In this document: positions 47,179-56,081 of the stretch, in pieces
Position numbering within the stretch: the first letter of the stretch is position 1
Layout: every line of letters starts with the position of its first letter
From: Sulfurifustis variabilis
GTDB taxonomy: Bacteria; Pseudomonadota; Gammaproteobacteria; Acidiferrobacterales; Sulfurifustaceae
Direction: 5' to 3'
Length of the DNA: 64,000 bases
Assembly: GCF_002355415.1 (NCBI RefSeq)
Contig: NZ_AP014936.1
Location: forward strand, 2,976,001-3,040,000
Made by a program: the position numbers and the translations under genes
Notes under the pieces: generated by a model
Database searches by the model: none
What the model saw: the letters and a program-made list of their open reading frames with translations, nothing else
What the model was told of the DNA's origin: nothing

Positions 47179-48327
47179 TCAGGCGAAACCTTCGAGCTTG
47201 AGCTTGAGGTCGGTCGGGCTGGTCGCGTGCTGGAGCGCGGTCTCCTCGTCGATGTCGCCCTGCTTCCAGAGCTGGTAGATCGCGGCGTCGAAGCTCATCA
47301 TGCCTTCGGCGACCGTGCCCTTGCGGATGAGGTCGGCGATGTCCTTGATCTTCAGGGGATCGAGGATCAGCTCCCGCGCGAGCGCGGAGACGGTGAGCAC
47401 CTCGCAGGCCACGACCCGGCCCTGGTTGCTCTTCTTCGGCAGCAGGCGCTGGCTGACCACCCCTCTGAGGTTCTGCGCGAGCTTCGCCCGCATGCCGGCC
47501 TGAGTCTCCGGGGGGAAGCTCGAGATGATGCGCGAGACGGTTTCGGCGGCGGCCGGAGAATGCACCGTGGAGAAGACGAGATGCCCGGTCTCCGCGGCCG
47601 TCATCGCCGTTTCGATGGTCTCGGGGTCGCGCATCTCGCCGAGCAGGATCACGTCGGGGTCCTCGCGCAGCACGGCGCGCATGGCGTCGGCGAACGTATT
47701 CGTATCCACGCCGACCTCGCGCTGGGTCACGATCGATTTCTTTTCCGAGAACAGGAACTCGATCGGGTCCTCGATGGTGACGATGTGGTCCGAGCGGGTC
47801 AGATTGATCTCGTTGATGAGCGAGGCGAGGGTCGTCGACTTGCCGGAGCCGGTCGAGCCGGTGATGAGCACCAGCCCGCGCTCGAGCTTCGTGAAGTTCA
47901 TCACGATCTCGGGCAGCTTGAGGTCGGCGGGCGTCGGGATGTTGGTGTTGATGACGCGCAGCACCATGCCGATCGAGCCGCGCTGGTAGAAGACGTTCGC
48001 GCGCACGCGCCCGATGTCCTTGAAACCGATGGAAAGGTCCACCTGGTGCTCTTTCTCGAACTGCGCGAGCAGCCGCGCGGACATCATCGTGCGCGCGAGG
48101 CGCTCCATGAACTCGCCGGGCAGCGGGGCGATCTCGCGGATCGCGCGCAGCGTGCCGTCGATGCGCAGTATCGGGTGATTGCGCGTGCGCAGGTGGATGT
48201 CCGAGGACTTGAGCCGCACGGCAAGCGCGAGCACCTGGCCGAGAAGCTTCAGGGGATCGGTGGCGGCCGTGATCTGGGTCGCGCCGGCTGCTGGGCTCGC
48301 CGCCGACCCGGCGGAGGGATCACTCAT
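47179..48327 (-). CDS. PilT/PilU-family type IV pilus retraction ATPase
   Basis: 382 residues. N-terminal region with SDIHLRTRNHPILRIDGTL, Walker A GSTGSGKSTTLA, Asp box EDPIEFLF, Walker B DVILLGEMRDPET and the His box GHLVFSTVHSPAAAETVSR. Retracts type IVa pili. The C-terminus (ALQHATSPTDLKLKLEGF) matches both PilT and PilU; the long N-terminus with an alanine/proline linker fits PilU a little better. Start 48327 by family length; upstream ATG at 48375 has no obvious ribosome site. No other pil gene in the window. Confidence 0.9.
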   Translation of the reverse strand: MSDPSAGSAASPAAGATQITAATDPLKLLGQVLALAVRLKSSDIHLRTRNHPILRIDGTLRAIREIAPLPGEFMERLARTMMSARLLAQFEKEHQVDLSIGFKDIGRVRANVFYQRGSIGMVLRVINTNIPTPADLKLPEIVMNFTKLERGLVLITGSTGSGKSTTLASLINEINLTRSDHIVTIEDPIEFLFSEKKSIVTQREVGVDTNTFADAMRAVLREDPDVILLGEMRDPETIETAMTAAETGHLVFSTVHSPAAAETVSRIISSFPPETQAGMRAKLAQNLRGVVSQRLLPKKSNQGRVVACEVLTVSALARELILDPLKIKDIADLIRKGTVAEGMMSFDAAIYQLWKQGDIDEETALQHATSPTDLKLKLEGFA

Positions 48328-48430
48328 CTGGCGATTCTGGGCTGTGCGTTTTGACGCTAAGTGTAGACCATTCACGAGTCCCTTCTAGCGGACCCGAAAG
48401 CGACCGCCGAACCGCTTGCCGGAACGGAAA

Positions 48431-48456
48431 GGGGCAGGGCGATCCTGCCCTGCCCC
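48431..48456 (-). terminator. terminator of the DUF302 gene
   Basis: A perfect 10-bp stem, GGGGCAGGGC / GCCCTGCCCC with a 6-nt loop, lies 23 bp after the DUF302 stop. On the minus strand it runs into TTTCCGTTCC. Confidence 0.65.
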
Positions 48457-48478
48457 TCGCGTCGGGAACCGACGGGGT

Positions 48479-49399
48479 CTAGATATTGCGCTGGAAGCCG
48501 GCCACGCGCTCCAGGGCCACCAGGATGCCCCACGGCGCGCTCATGATCTTGGTGAAGCCGTGCGCGCCGGCCATCTTGGTATCCGGGAAATGCAGCGCGA
48601 TGCGATAACGTGCCCGCAGCGCGATCACCTTGCCGCCGACCACCATCACTTCGTACGGCAGGTACGCCGTGTGCTTCAGCTCCTGGTGATCCACAACGCC
48701 GAGGATCTCCTTGTCCGTGTCCTTGTCGCCCTTGTCCGGGCCATCGACGGCCCCCTTCGGGATACCGACGCCGAACACGCTCACTTCCTTGCCCGGCAGG
48801 TCGACGCGATAGACCTTCACCGTCCCGCCGGCGCCGGCCGCCAGGTTCTTCTCCACCGTGTCCACCGCCGTCTTGTAGTCCGGATGCTCCTTCAGCAGGT
48901 CCACGTCGTGGAAGTACGGCATCATGAAGGCGTAGCGGTACACGCCGGGCTTCAGGCGCTCCTCATCCAGGCCCACCGAGCCGAAGGACTCCCGGGCCCC
49001 GAGCGCCGCCTTGAGCTTGGCGGACACACCCTCGAGCTTGCCCAGACCGTATGCGGTGCCGATATACGCCGGATTCGCGTACGCCACCTGGATCTTTCCG
49101 TTGACCTCCGTCACCGACACGCGCTGCGCGACACCGAAGCCGCCGTTCTCGACCTTCGCGGCAGCGGCTTTCAGTTCGGGGTTGGTGGCGCAGATGACCA
49201 TCGCGCCGGCGAACGGCTCGTAGGTTCCGACCAGGTCGAATCCCTGCGCCTTGAGCGCGTTCTTCACGCTCTCGGCCACCTGTTTGACGCTCCCCGGCGG
49301 CGTGTTGCCCATGATGTAAGGCTTGAGCACCTCGGCCTGCACGGCCGCGCTCCCGAACAAGGACAGCAGTAAGGCCAATACACTTACTATCTTCTTCAT
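48479..49399 (-). CDS. DUF302-domain periplasmic protein
   Basis: 306 residues with a signal peptide (SVLALLLSLFGSAAVQA). The DUF302 pattern lies in the mature N-terminal part (TPPGSVKQVAESVKNALKAQGFDLVGTYEPFAG-like, then MVICATNPELKAAAAK). The remainder is repeat-free alpha/beta with VTEVNGKIQVAYANPAYIGTAYG. DUF302 proteins are of unknown role and often appear in sulfur or heme-related operons. GCGAGGAGAG before ATG 49399 supports the start. Downstream of a FadL-type porin gene on the same strand with a terminator between. Confidence 0.72.
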   Translation of the reverse strand: MKKIVSVLALLLSLFGSAAVQAEVLKPYIMGNTPPGSVKQVAESVKNALKAQGFDLVGTYEPFAGAMVICATNPELKAAAAKVENGGFGVAQRVSVTEVNGKIQVAYANPAYIGTAYGLGKLEGVSAKLKAALGARESFGSVGLDEERLKPGVYRYAFMMPYFHDVDLLKEHPDYKTAVDTVEKNLAAGAGGTVKVYRVDLPGKEVSVFGVGIPKGAVDGPDKGDKDTDKEILGVVDHQELKHTAYLPYEVMVVGGKVIALRARYRIALHFPDTKMAGAHGFTKIMSAPWGILVALERVAGFQRNI

Positions 49400-49455
49400 T
49401 TCTCTCCTCGCTGGCGGAATATCATCCGTCTCTAGTTGTGCAATTACCGGACCAG

Positions 49456-49484
49456 AAAAAAAGGGGGCCGTGAAACACGGCCCC
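49456..49484 (-). terminator. rho-independent terminator of the porin gene
   Basis: GGGGCCGTG / CACGGCCCC 9-bp stem with AAA loop on the plus strand. Read on the minus strand it is followed by C and seven Ts. It lies 30 bp after the FadL-type porin stop, a textbook intrinsic terminator. Confidence 0.88.
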
Positions 49485-49514
49485 TCCGGTGCTGCTTTAT
49501 CGCTCACTACAGTT

Positions 49515-50572
49515 CTAGAACTTCCAGGCGTAACTCGCGGCGAGCTCCCACTGATCCATGCGGAGGGTAATGGTCTGCTGACCCGGTACCTCGAGCGGAT
49601 TGGGCCCGCTCACCTCTTCTTCCGGTGCGTACATGGCGGCGAACGACCACTCGCTGTTCTTGTTCAGGTGATTGGTGAAGCCGAAAGTAAAGTGCTGCTC
49701 CACGACACCGGGCGCCAGTATGTTGAAGAGCACCTCGCTTTCCGGGATAGGCTGATCGCCCATGCTGTAGCCTACACGCCAGGTCCACGCCTGGCTCGTC
49801 GACCATTGGTAGCCGAGCTTGTAGATCGTCATGTCCTCCCAACCGAAGCCGGCCCCGTTGTCGGCTCCGAGTGGTGCCATCCCTATATTTGGCAGCAGCG
49901 GGTTGGCGATCGACGGAACCTTGCTGTACCAGATCTTTTGGATGTCGAATACAAGCGTCGAAGACGGCGTGACATTCCAGGCGAGACCTACGGTCGCGGT
50001 GGCCGGGATATCGAACCCACCTTCCTCGGCGAACAGCCCTTTGTAGCTGTCGAATTCACTCATCGCCATCTCGGTCTGATAGGACGCGCCGAGCGTCACA
50101 CCCGGAGCAACTTCGCCCATGATCCCGAGTTTCAGGCCGAAGCCGGTCGAGCTGTCGTAGCCGTTATCGGTGAGGTTATTGGGATCACCCGAGAAGCCGA
50201 ACGCTCCGAAGGCCGCGAGCCCCGTTGCCTCGAAGCGATGAAGAAAAGCTCGCTGTCGCTGTCGACGGTCTCGGGAAAGAGTCCAAAGGCCGCCGGCGGC
50301 GGTGTGCCGGAGGGAGCTCCCTCGACGGTGTAGGAGCGTTTCGGGCTGAACAGCGAGAGCCCCGCATCGATGCGATTGCCGACCCGCACCATCCCTGCCG
50401 GATTGGTCGCGGCTGCCAGCGAGTCCTGTGGCAGCGCTACGCCCGCTCCTACCAGACCCTTCTCCTTGATGCTGTAGCCATGTGAGAAATAGCCGTTCGT
50501 GGCGAACGCACTGGGCGCGGCAACGGCGGCGGCAATGGCGAGCGCCAGGCCGTATTTCTTTTTGTGCTGCAT
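49515..50572 (-). pseudogene. FadL/OmpP1-family outer membrane protein with internal deletion
   Basis: Two minus-strand frames belong to one gene. The first (start 50572, ribosome site GGAGGAGAG, signal peptide ending PSAFA, then ATNGYFSHGYSIKEKGLVGAGVALPQDSLAAATNPAGM) is the FadL/OmpP1 N-terminus. It reads to DSDSELFFI, then changes frame near 50236 and resumes at FEATGLAAFGAFGFSGDPNN and continues to the final aromatic ASYAWKF at 49515. Relatives have some tens of residues between those points, so a deletion with a frame change, not just one base, is likely. Total span 1058 nt, not a multiple of three. The protein would import hydrophobic molecules; as it stands it is non-functional. Confidence 0.8.
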
Positions 50573-50833
50573 CTGCTCTCCTCCAAAAAATGTGGAAAGG
50601 TTATTGGCTCGCAACCTGACTTTCAGAAAGGAGAATAGCCACTCCTTTCTTCGTCTGTTTTTTGTTCGCGCGTTGTTGCGCGTTCCCTACTCTGTTGCGG
50701 ATAGGTGGCAGGCAAAGTATTCCTGACCGAGACGGCTGTCAATATTTCACTTTATGCCGATATATCGATATTCCATCCCCCTGAAACCATTGGCGTTTCG
50801 ACAGGCGTCCTCGTGAGAGCCGAAAGGGCCGCC

Positions 50834-51967
50834 TCAGCCCTCGAAAGTCCCGATGTCCTCTCCCCGCATTTGCCTGCACACGGTGTCGACGTCCGCGGCA
50901 GCAAGCGCGAAAGGAAACGAGCGCATGTCGCTCGGCGTCGAGTCGCCGTACGGGCGGTTGCACGCGGACACCTCCTCGTCGTCCCGACCGGGACAGCCGG
51001 ACGTCTGAAAAGGTTTTCCCGAACGGATCAGGGTCTCGAGCTCCGCGTCCGGAACTCCGAAGTCGATGACGCGACCGGTATCGTCGAAACGCATGCGGTC
51101 CGCGTGCCCGTCCGCGTAGTCGATGATGAAGCGACCGAGCTGTACGCGCCGCCACTGGTCGCGCGGGACCGCCTCCCAGTCCTCCATGAGAGAGCCGCGC
51201 TCCGGATAGAACGCGAACATATGATTGTGTCCGCCCATGTCCTTGATGCGCTGCGCGACCTCGAGGATCTCGCGCTCGGTCTCCCCCATGCCGCATATCA
51301 GATGCGCCCCGAACTTCTCCGGTCCGAAAATCTCCGCCGCCCACTCGAGCGCGCGCCAGTAGGTGTCCCACTTGTGGGGGCTGTCCACGCCTTTGCCGCG
51401 CGTGCGATCGAAGATCGCCGGCGTCACGGCGTCGAGTGCGACCGTGAAGATTTCGGCGCCCATGTCGCGCAGGCGAACGAGGTCGTCGTAACCCAGCGTC
51501 GTCGGATTGGAAAGGATGGAGACCGGAATATGAGGCACCTCACGCACCCACTTTTCGAGGAGCACGAAGGTGTCCGCGTCGGAGCTCGGGTGGGTGATCA
51601 TGGAGATGCACATCCTCTGGAACTGCGCCCTGTCGTCTCCGTTCTTCACGCGCTCGAGGATCTCCTCGTAGCGCGCGGTCGGCCAGTCGACCCGTATGAA
51701 GTTGCGATCCGCGTAGTCACGCGACTCCTCGCGGTGGCGGGCCAGGCCGCAGTACGCGCAATTCGCGCGGCAGCCCTCCGGGTAGGTCACGAGCAGATTC
51801 AGGCAATGCGTGCAGGCCGTGCGGTGCATCCGGCCCTCGACCAGACCGAGCGTGATGGCGGCGGCGGTCGACAGCTGGACGTACTCCGGCGAGCGCATCT
51901 CGGGCGTCCGCCGGCTGTGGTCGGGACGATAGAACCGGATCGGGACGGCGTCGGTCTGCGCGCTCAT
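50834..51967 (-). CDS. radical SAM lipoyl-synthase-type enzyme (COG2516-like, LipS)
   Basis: 377 residues. N-terminal CTHCLNLLVTYPEG and the radical SAM cluster CRANCAYCGLARHREE at residues 66-73, then biotin-synthase-like blocks (VALDAVTPAIFDRTRGKG, GAHLICGMGETEREILEVAQ). Two further cysteines at the C-terminus (SGCPGRDDEEVSACNRP) could hold an auxiliary cluster. It matches one of the two radical SAM proteins that together replace LipA, inserting sulfur atoms into octanoyl groups on lipoate-binding proteins. Numbering as LipS1 or LipS2 cannot be settled from sequence alone. GAGGAGG before ATG 51967. Last gene of the lip operon. Confidence 0.8.
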   Translation of the reverse strand: MSAQTDAVPIRFYRPDHSRRTPEMRSPEYVQLSTAAAITLGLVEGRMHRTACTHCLNLLVTYPEGCRANCAYCGLARHREESRDYADRNFIRVDWPTARYEEILERVKNGDDRAQFQRMCISMITHPSSDADTFVLLEKWVREVPHIPVSILSNPTTLGYDDLVRLRDMGAEIFTVALDAVTPAIFDRTRGKGVDSPHKWDTYWRALEWAAEIFGPEKFGAHLICGMGETEREILEVAQRIKDMGGHNHMFAFYPERGSLMEDWEAVPRDQWRRVQLGRFIIDYADGHADRMRFDDTGRVIDFGVPDAELETLIRSGKPFQTSGCPGRDDEEVSACNRPYGDSTPSDMRSFPFALAAADVDTVCRQMRGEDIGTFEG

Positions 51968-51980
51968 GCGGCCTCCTCGT

Positions 51981-53036
51981 TCACTCGAAGTACTCCTTGA
52001 AAGCGATCCAGCCACGCCGCTGCACGGCGTCGTCGTTCGCGGCGCGCTTGCGCCAGAACTGCGCGAGCCATGCGCGACGGGAGAGCGCACGCTCCAGGCT
52101 CGGCCCGTACTGCTCGCGAAGCTCGCTCTCGTAGTCGGCCAGGGCGGACGCGCGGCCGCCGAGATAAGCGGCGGCGGCATCCCCGGCCATCTCTCCCGAT
52201 TGCACCGCCGCCGCGATGCCCGCTCCGGAGATGGGATGCGTGAGGCCGGCGGCATCGCCCGCGAACAGAACCGGGCCTGCGACGACGCGCTCGCGCAGCC
52301 CGCTCACGGGAATGGCGCCCCCCGTGCGGAAGAAGCACTCGGCGCCAACGCGTCCGCATGCGACAAGGTGCGCGTGAAGGCGGTCCAGAGGCGTCCGGAG
52401 CTCGGCGGTCAGCCGGCGGTCCGCGCCGAGCCCGAGATTCGCACGGTCGCCGCGCGGGAAGAGCCAGCCGTACCCCCCCGGATACAGATCCGAGAGCCAG
52501 ATGTCGGTCTCGGTGCACGCCTGCGTGAGAGGCACCGTGTACTGACGCGTCTGCACGGTCTCGAGTGCAGGCAAACCAAGCAGTCGTGCCACCTGCGAGT
52601 GCGGGCCGTCGGCGGCCACGAGCACGCGCCAGTCGACGGAGTTCGTTCGCTTTCCCACCTGTAACCGGGCGGTGGTCCCGTCGAGCCACGCGAGCCGCGT
52701 CCGGGTGCTGACTCGTGCCCCGGCCGCTTCCGCTCGCCGTGCCAGGGACCGGTCGAACTCCGCGCGATCGACCATCAGCCCCTGGAACGGCGAGCGTTCG
52801 AGGTCGCCGGAAGGAAGGACGCTGTTCATGCCTTGAATGTGCTGTACGAGGACGCCGGGCTCGGCGGTGTAGGTCGAGAGCGGCCGGGGCACGAACTCCG
52901 CGCACTGCACCGGCTCGCCGATGCGCTGCTTCCGATCGATGGCGAGCACCGAGAGCCCCGCTCGTGCCGCCGCCCAGGCAGCCGCCGATCCGGCGGGACC
53001 GAGGCCGACGACGAGCACGTCGACGTTCGTCGTCAC
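51981..53036 (-). CDS. lipT: FAD-dependent reductase of the geranylgeranyl-reductase fold (LipT-like)
   Basis: 351 residues. FAD-binding motif VVGLGPAGSAAAWAAARAGL at the N-terminus, then C-E-F-V-P (CAEFVPRPLST), VLVAADGPHSQVARLLG, and VLFAGDAAGLTHPISGAGI, the GD flavin motif. Similar flavoproteins sit in lipoate-assembly clusters of sulfur oxidisers and are called LipT; their exact role (probably redox support of lipoyl assembly) is not settled. GTG start at 53036 overlaps the sLpl stop by GTGA. Must not be read as a 709-residue fusion: the frame open to 54110 upstream is coincidental. Confidence 0.8.
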   Translation of the reverse strand: MTTNVDVLVVGLGPAGSAAAWAAARAGLSVLAIDRKQRIGEPVQCAEFVPRPLSTYTAEPGVLVQHIQGMNSVLPSGDLERSPFQGLMVDRAEFDRSLARRAEAAGARVSTRTRLAWLDGTTARLQVGKRTNSVDWRVLVAADGPHSQVARLLGLPALETVQTRQYTVPLTQACTETDIWLSDLYPGGYGWLFPRGDRANLGLGADRRLTAELRTPLDRLHAHLVACGRVGAECFFRTGGAIPVSGLRERVVAGPVLFAGDAAGLTHPISGAGIAAAVQSGEMAGDAAAAYLGGRASALADYESELREQYGPSLERALSRRAWLAQFWRKRAANDDAVQRRGWIAFKEYFE

Positions 53037-54130
53037 GGGACTGCCTCTCGGTCGCCGTGCTGGTGGAGTGCCTGCACGGCGTTCGCGATCGCGCGCACGA
53101 AGTCCTCGCGCCTGAGCAGCAGCATCTCGGCCGGGTAGGCGCGAAAAAACGATTCCACCGTACGCCGGTAACCGTCCAGGGGCGAGTCGCGCAACGCCGC
53201 TTCGAGATCGGCGACGAGGCGCCGCGGGTTCACGAAAAAGTCGCCGGTGAACCATGCCTGCTTGATGCGGTTGCGGGCAGGATCGACGGCAAGCGCGACC
53301 CGCACCAGCCCGCCCTCCGCCCTGTGCAACCCCTCGACGACGGGCGCTTCGTCGACCGGCCGGTCGGTCGAGTAGACCCAGGCGGGCGTGTCGATCTCGC
53401 CGATCGCGAGCTCGAAGCGGCGTTGCTCGTCCGGTGCGAGGCCGCGGTCTTCGAAGTCGACACCGAATCCCTCGGCGAATGCGCGCGTGAGGGCGTGGCG
53501 GATCTGCTCGAGCCGCGGGGCGTCGCCGAGGAGCGCTTTGAGGGTCGTCACGCGTTCGCGCGCTGAAGCGATGGCCTTGGGGAGAAGCTTCTCGGCGGGG
53601 ATGCGAAGGACCTGCAGCATGCGCTCGATGTCGAAGTCGATGAGCAGCGTGCCCTGATACATGATCGAGTCGCCGTCGAAGGCGCCCCCGGTTCCCGATA
53701 TCTTGCGACCATCGACCTCGATGTCGTTGCGCGGTCGGTATGCGGCGGAGACCCCGAGCGCCGAGATGCCGCGCGCGGCCATCTCGCAGATACGCCGCGC
53801 GATCGCGCCCATGTCCGCGGTACCGAGCGCGCTCTTGTCGAGGTAGAGCTCCCAGCCGAGCTGTGCCGGCTCGAAGTAGATCGCGCCACCGCCCGTGATG
53901 CGCCGCTGAATGGCAATGCCATGGGCGCGACAGCGGTCCTCGCGCAGTTCCTGCGCCACGCTCTGGTGGAAACCGACGAGGGCCGCGGGTTCGAAGCGCA
54001 GGAAACGCAGCGTGTGCGGGGAGGAGCCGGCCTGGTGCGACTCGAGGAGCGCGCGATTCAGCGCGATGTTCTCGGCTGCGCGCCGGAGACCGGTATCGAT
54101 GATGCGCCAACCCGCGGGCCGTTCCTTCAT
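53033..54130 (-). CDS. lipoate-protein ligase (sLpl(AB)-type)
   Basis: 365 residues joining an LplA catalytic domain and an LplB-like accessory domain in one chain. The acyl-adenylate loop is RRITGGGAIYFEP (residues 76-88) and the second motif NDIEVDGRKISGTG contains the catalytic lysine. The C-terminal ~110 residues (EIDTPAWVYS, AEGGLVRVALAV, GDFFVNPRRLVADLEAAL) are the LplB/accessory part. It attaches octanoate or lipoate to the lipoate-binding protein. ATG overlaps the stop of the previous gene by ATGA and its stop overlaps lipT, so the four are translationally coupled. Confidence 0.85.
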   Translation of the reverse strand: MKERPAGWRIIDTGLRRAAENIALNRALLESHQAGSSPHTLRFLRFEPAALVGFHQSVAQELREDRCRAHGIAIQRRITGGGAIYFEPAQLGWELYLDKSALGTADMGAIARRICEMAARGISALGVSAAYRPRNDIEVDGRKISGTGGAFDGDSIMYQGTLLIDFDIERMLQVLRIPAEKLLPKAIASARERVTTLKALLGDAPRLEQIRHALTRAFAEGFGVDFEDRGLAPDEQRRFELAIGEIDTPAWVYSTDRPVDEAPVVEGLHRAEGGLVRVALAVDPARNRIKQAWFTGDFFVNPRRLVADLEAALRDSPLDGYRRTVESFFRAYPAEMLLLRREDFVRAIANAVQALHQHGDREAVP

Positions 54131-55263
54131 GGCGCGGTGCAGCCGCCGCCCGCGGTGACCGGTATACCCTTTAATCCGCTCCGGCTGCGCTCGCGTTCCT
54201 GTCGCACGATCTCGTCCAGATCGAGCGCAACGGACTCCGCACCGTCGAGCGCCATGACCTCCTCACCCACGGCGATCGAGCAGCACGCCGGCGTGACGCG
54301 CACGCTCCGGCCCATGCGTGCCGCGAGCTCGACGATGCCTTCCGACGGATGCGCCATTCCGGTGACGCCCGCCATGACCGCATAGGCGTCGATCAGCACC
54401 TTCACCTGCCCCGGGGGGCGCGCGCAGCCGAGCAGCAGCGGAAGATCCGGGAGCCGGGTGCGGGCGTCGAGCAGAAACCGGCCCACCTCGTGCGGATCGG
54501 GCGTCGCGAACGGACGGCGCGCGGGCGCGTAGAACGGCATCACCACGACCAGCACCAGCGCATCCGGGCGGTGGCGGGCGACGATGTCGAGCGCGCCCCA
54601 CTCTCCGAGCAACCGGCCGTAATGCAGGCCGATGACGATGTGCGGCACCACCTTCATGCGCGTCGCGACCAGCGCTTCGAGTGCGCGCTCGAAGTCGGCA
54701 ACCGGACGCTTGAGATGATAGACGTGCGTGACCGTCTCCTGCGCGCCGATCACGTCCATCATCGCGACGTCGATGCCCGCGTCCTCCATGCGCCGTGCCT
54801 TGTCGGCATCGACGAGCGCCGTGTGAGCGGCGATGCGGAAATCGGGATAGCTGTCCTTGATGCGCCGCACGGTCGGGTAGAACGGATCGTATTCCACCTC
54901 GTCGCGGTGATTCGAACCGCCGGTGAGCAACATGCCCTTCGCGCCCTGGCCGATCATCGACTCGACGACCTGCCACAACGCGGCCGGCGTGCGCGCCGCG
55001 ATCATCGGCTCGAGCACCTTTGCCTTGCAGTGGTCGCACTTGAGCTTGCACTCACCGCCCGTGATGGACACGGCGGGCCACGACTGCCTGCCGCAGCCGC
55101 GGATCTCGGAGCTCGCGTAGGCCTTGAAGGTGGGCGTATAGAAGTGGATCGAGGAGCTCTCGTCCCTCGCAGCGGCCGCCGCGAAGTCCGCCACGAGGTC
55201 CGCGCGCACCGGCAGTTCTTCGAGCGCCTCCACCTCCGCGAGGATGTCCAGCCAGCTGCGCAT
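54127..55263 (-). CDS. radical SAM lipoyl-synthase-type enzyme (COG1856-like, LipS)
   Basis: 378 residues. Radical SAM motif CKLKCDHCK at residues 72-79 in PAVSITGGECKLKCDHCKAKVL, preceded by YASSEIRGCGRQ. Later MLLTGGSNHRDEVEYD, HTALVDADKARRMEDAGIDVAMMDVIGAQE and VTPACCSIAVGEEV. This is the second of the two radical SAM proteins of the LipS pathway, distantly related to the 50834 gene; together they would insert the two sulfurs of lipoate. The start 55263 is chosen by the homologous N-terminus; the longer frame upstream overlaps lbpA in another frame and is rejected. 29 bp after lbpA. Confidence 0.82.
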   Translation of the reverse strand: MRSWLDILAEVEALEELPVRADLVADFAAAAARDESSSIHFYTPTFKAYASSEIRGCGRQSWPAVSITGGECKLKCDHCKAKVLEPMIAARTPAALWQVVESMIGQGAKGMLLTGGSNHRDEVEYDPFYPTVRRIKDSYPDFRIAAHTALVDADKARRMEDAGIDVAMMDVIGAQETVTHVYHLKRPVADFERALEALVATRMKVVPHIVIGLHYGRLLGEWGALDIVARHRPDALVLVVVMPFYAPARRPFATPDPHEVGRFLLDARTRLPDLPLLLGCARPPGQVKVLIDAYAVMAGVTGMAHPSEGIVELAARMGRSVRVTPACCSIAVGEEVMALDGAESVALDLDEIVRQERERSRSGLKGIPVTAGGGCTAP

Positions 55264-55292
55264 GCGCCCGCCGCGGATGGTTGCCGGAAGGG

Positions 55293-55730
55293 TCAGCAGC
55301 CCTTGAAGCCGTCGGCGTTCATCTTCGCCTCGAACGCCTGGAGCGCGTCGTTTCCGGTCTTCAGCGCCGTGGCATCGGCGTCCCAGTTCGTGGGCTTCAG
55401 CCGGACGATCCAGCCCTCCCCGTACGGATCCCTGTTGATCGTTCCGGGTTTGGCCGTGACCGCGTCGTTGATCGCGACGACTTCGCCCGCAACCGGGGCT
55501 TTCACCGGGCCAACCCACTTGCCCGACTCGACGGTCGCGCACGACTTGTCTTTCTCGATCGCCTTGCCCGCCTTCTTGGGCGTATAGGAAACGATCTCGC
55601 CGGCGAGGGAGCAGGCGTACGACGTGAGGCCGACGCTGACGTTCCCGTCCGCCTCCCGTCGCGCCCAGACGTTGTTATCGATGTTGTAGTGCAGTTCTTC
55701 GGGAATGTTGCATCCGCGCACGACGCCCAT
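55293..55730 (-). CDS. lbpA: lipoate-binding protein LbpA (GcvH-like)
   Basis: 145 residues of the GcvH hybrid-motif fold: WARREADGNVSVGLTSYACSLAGEIVSYTPKKAGK, then the lipoyl lysine K71 in VESGKWVGPVKAPVAGEV, then VAINDAVTAKPGTINRDPYGEGWIVRLKP. It is not glycine-cleavage GcvH: the sequence around the lysine is divergent and no gcvTP is near. Cysteines at 7, 40, 64 and the last residue (FKGC) are unusual. LbpA carries lipoate in sHdr-type cytoplasmic sulfur oxidation. GGGAGGATCGCC before ATG 55730. It is followed by four genes for its own lipoylation. Confidence 0.9.
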   Translation of the reverse strand: MGVVRGCNIPEELHYNIDNNVWARREADGNVSVGLTSYACSLAGEIVSYTPKKAGKAIEKDKSCATVESGKWVGPVKAPVAGEVVAINDAVTAKPGTINRDPYGEGWIVRLKPTNWDADATALKTGNDALQAFEAKMNADGFKGC

Positions 55731-56081
55731 GGCGATCCTCCCGATCCGAAAAGGGTGACAATACGGCCCGGAACGGACGTTTTTACTGCAAACGCCTGCT
55801 CGAAACAATGACGGCCGGCAGACTCCGAGCCCTCGTAAAGACAACACCGGGTGGATGGCCAAACACGTCGACGCCGCAACGCGGCGCTGCACATCGCTGA
55901 TAGCGTGACCGCGGCGCTTCCTGCCCGGTGCCGGTCGAATCGCGATGCGCGCGTATGCGTCGGGGATGCGAAACAACGGGATGGGTATCGTCGCGTCCCC
56001 GGCCGTCCGGAGACAAATGCCACGGCCGGGCAGTCCATTGCCCGCCGCCGTGCGTGAGCTACGGGAACTGCGTAAAGAGAA
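55731..56081. other. 351-bp gap between lbpA and dsrE, no gene seen
   Basis: Frames are open but without ribosome sites or recognisable products (Arg-rich). This is the place where hdr-like genes would be expected in sHdr operons, and no fragment of HdrA, HdrB or HdrC is visible. It probably holds the lbpA promoter. Confidence 0.5.

Noticed and set aside
51981-54110. A 709-residue fusion protein joining the flavoprotein to an upstream frame
   Set aside because: The upstream half is Arg-rich readthrough inside the ligase gene in another frame. The real flavoprotein starts at GTG 53036, overlapping the ligase stop.
55293-55976. Longer LbpA starting at 55976
   Set aside because: The extra 82 residues are basic, lack any homologous start, and the ribosome site GGGAGGATCGCC lies just before the shorter ATG at 55730.
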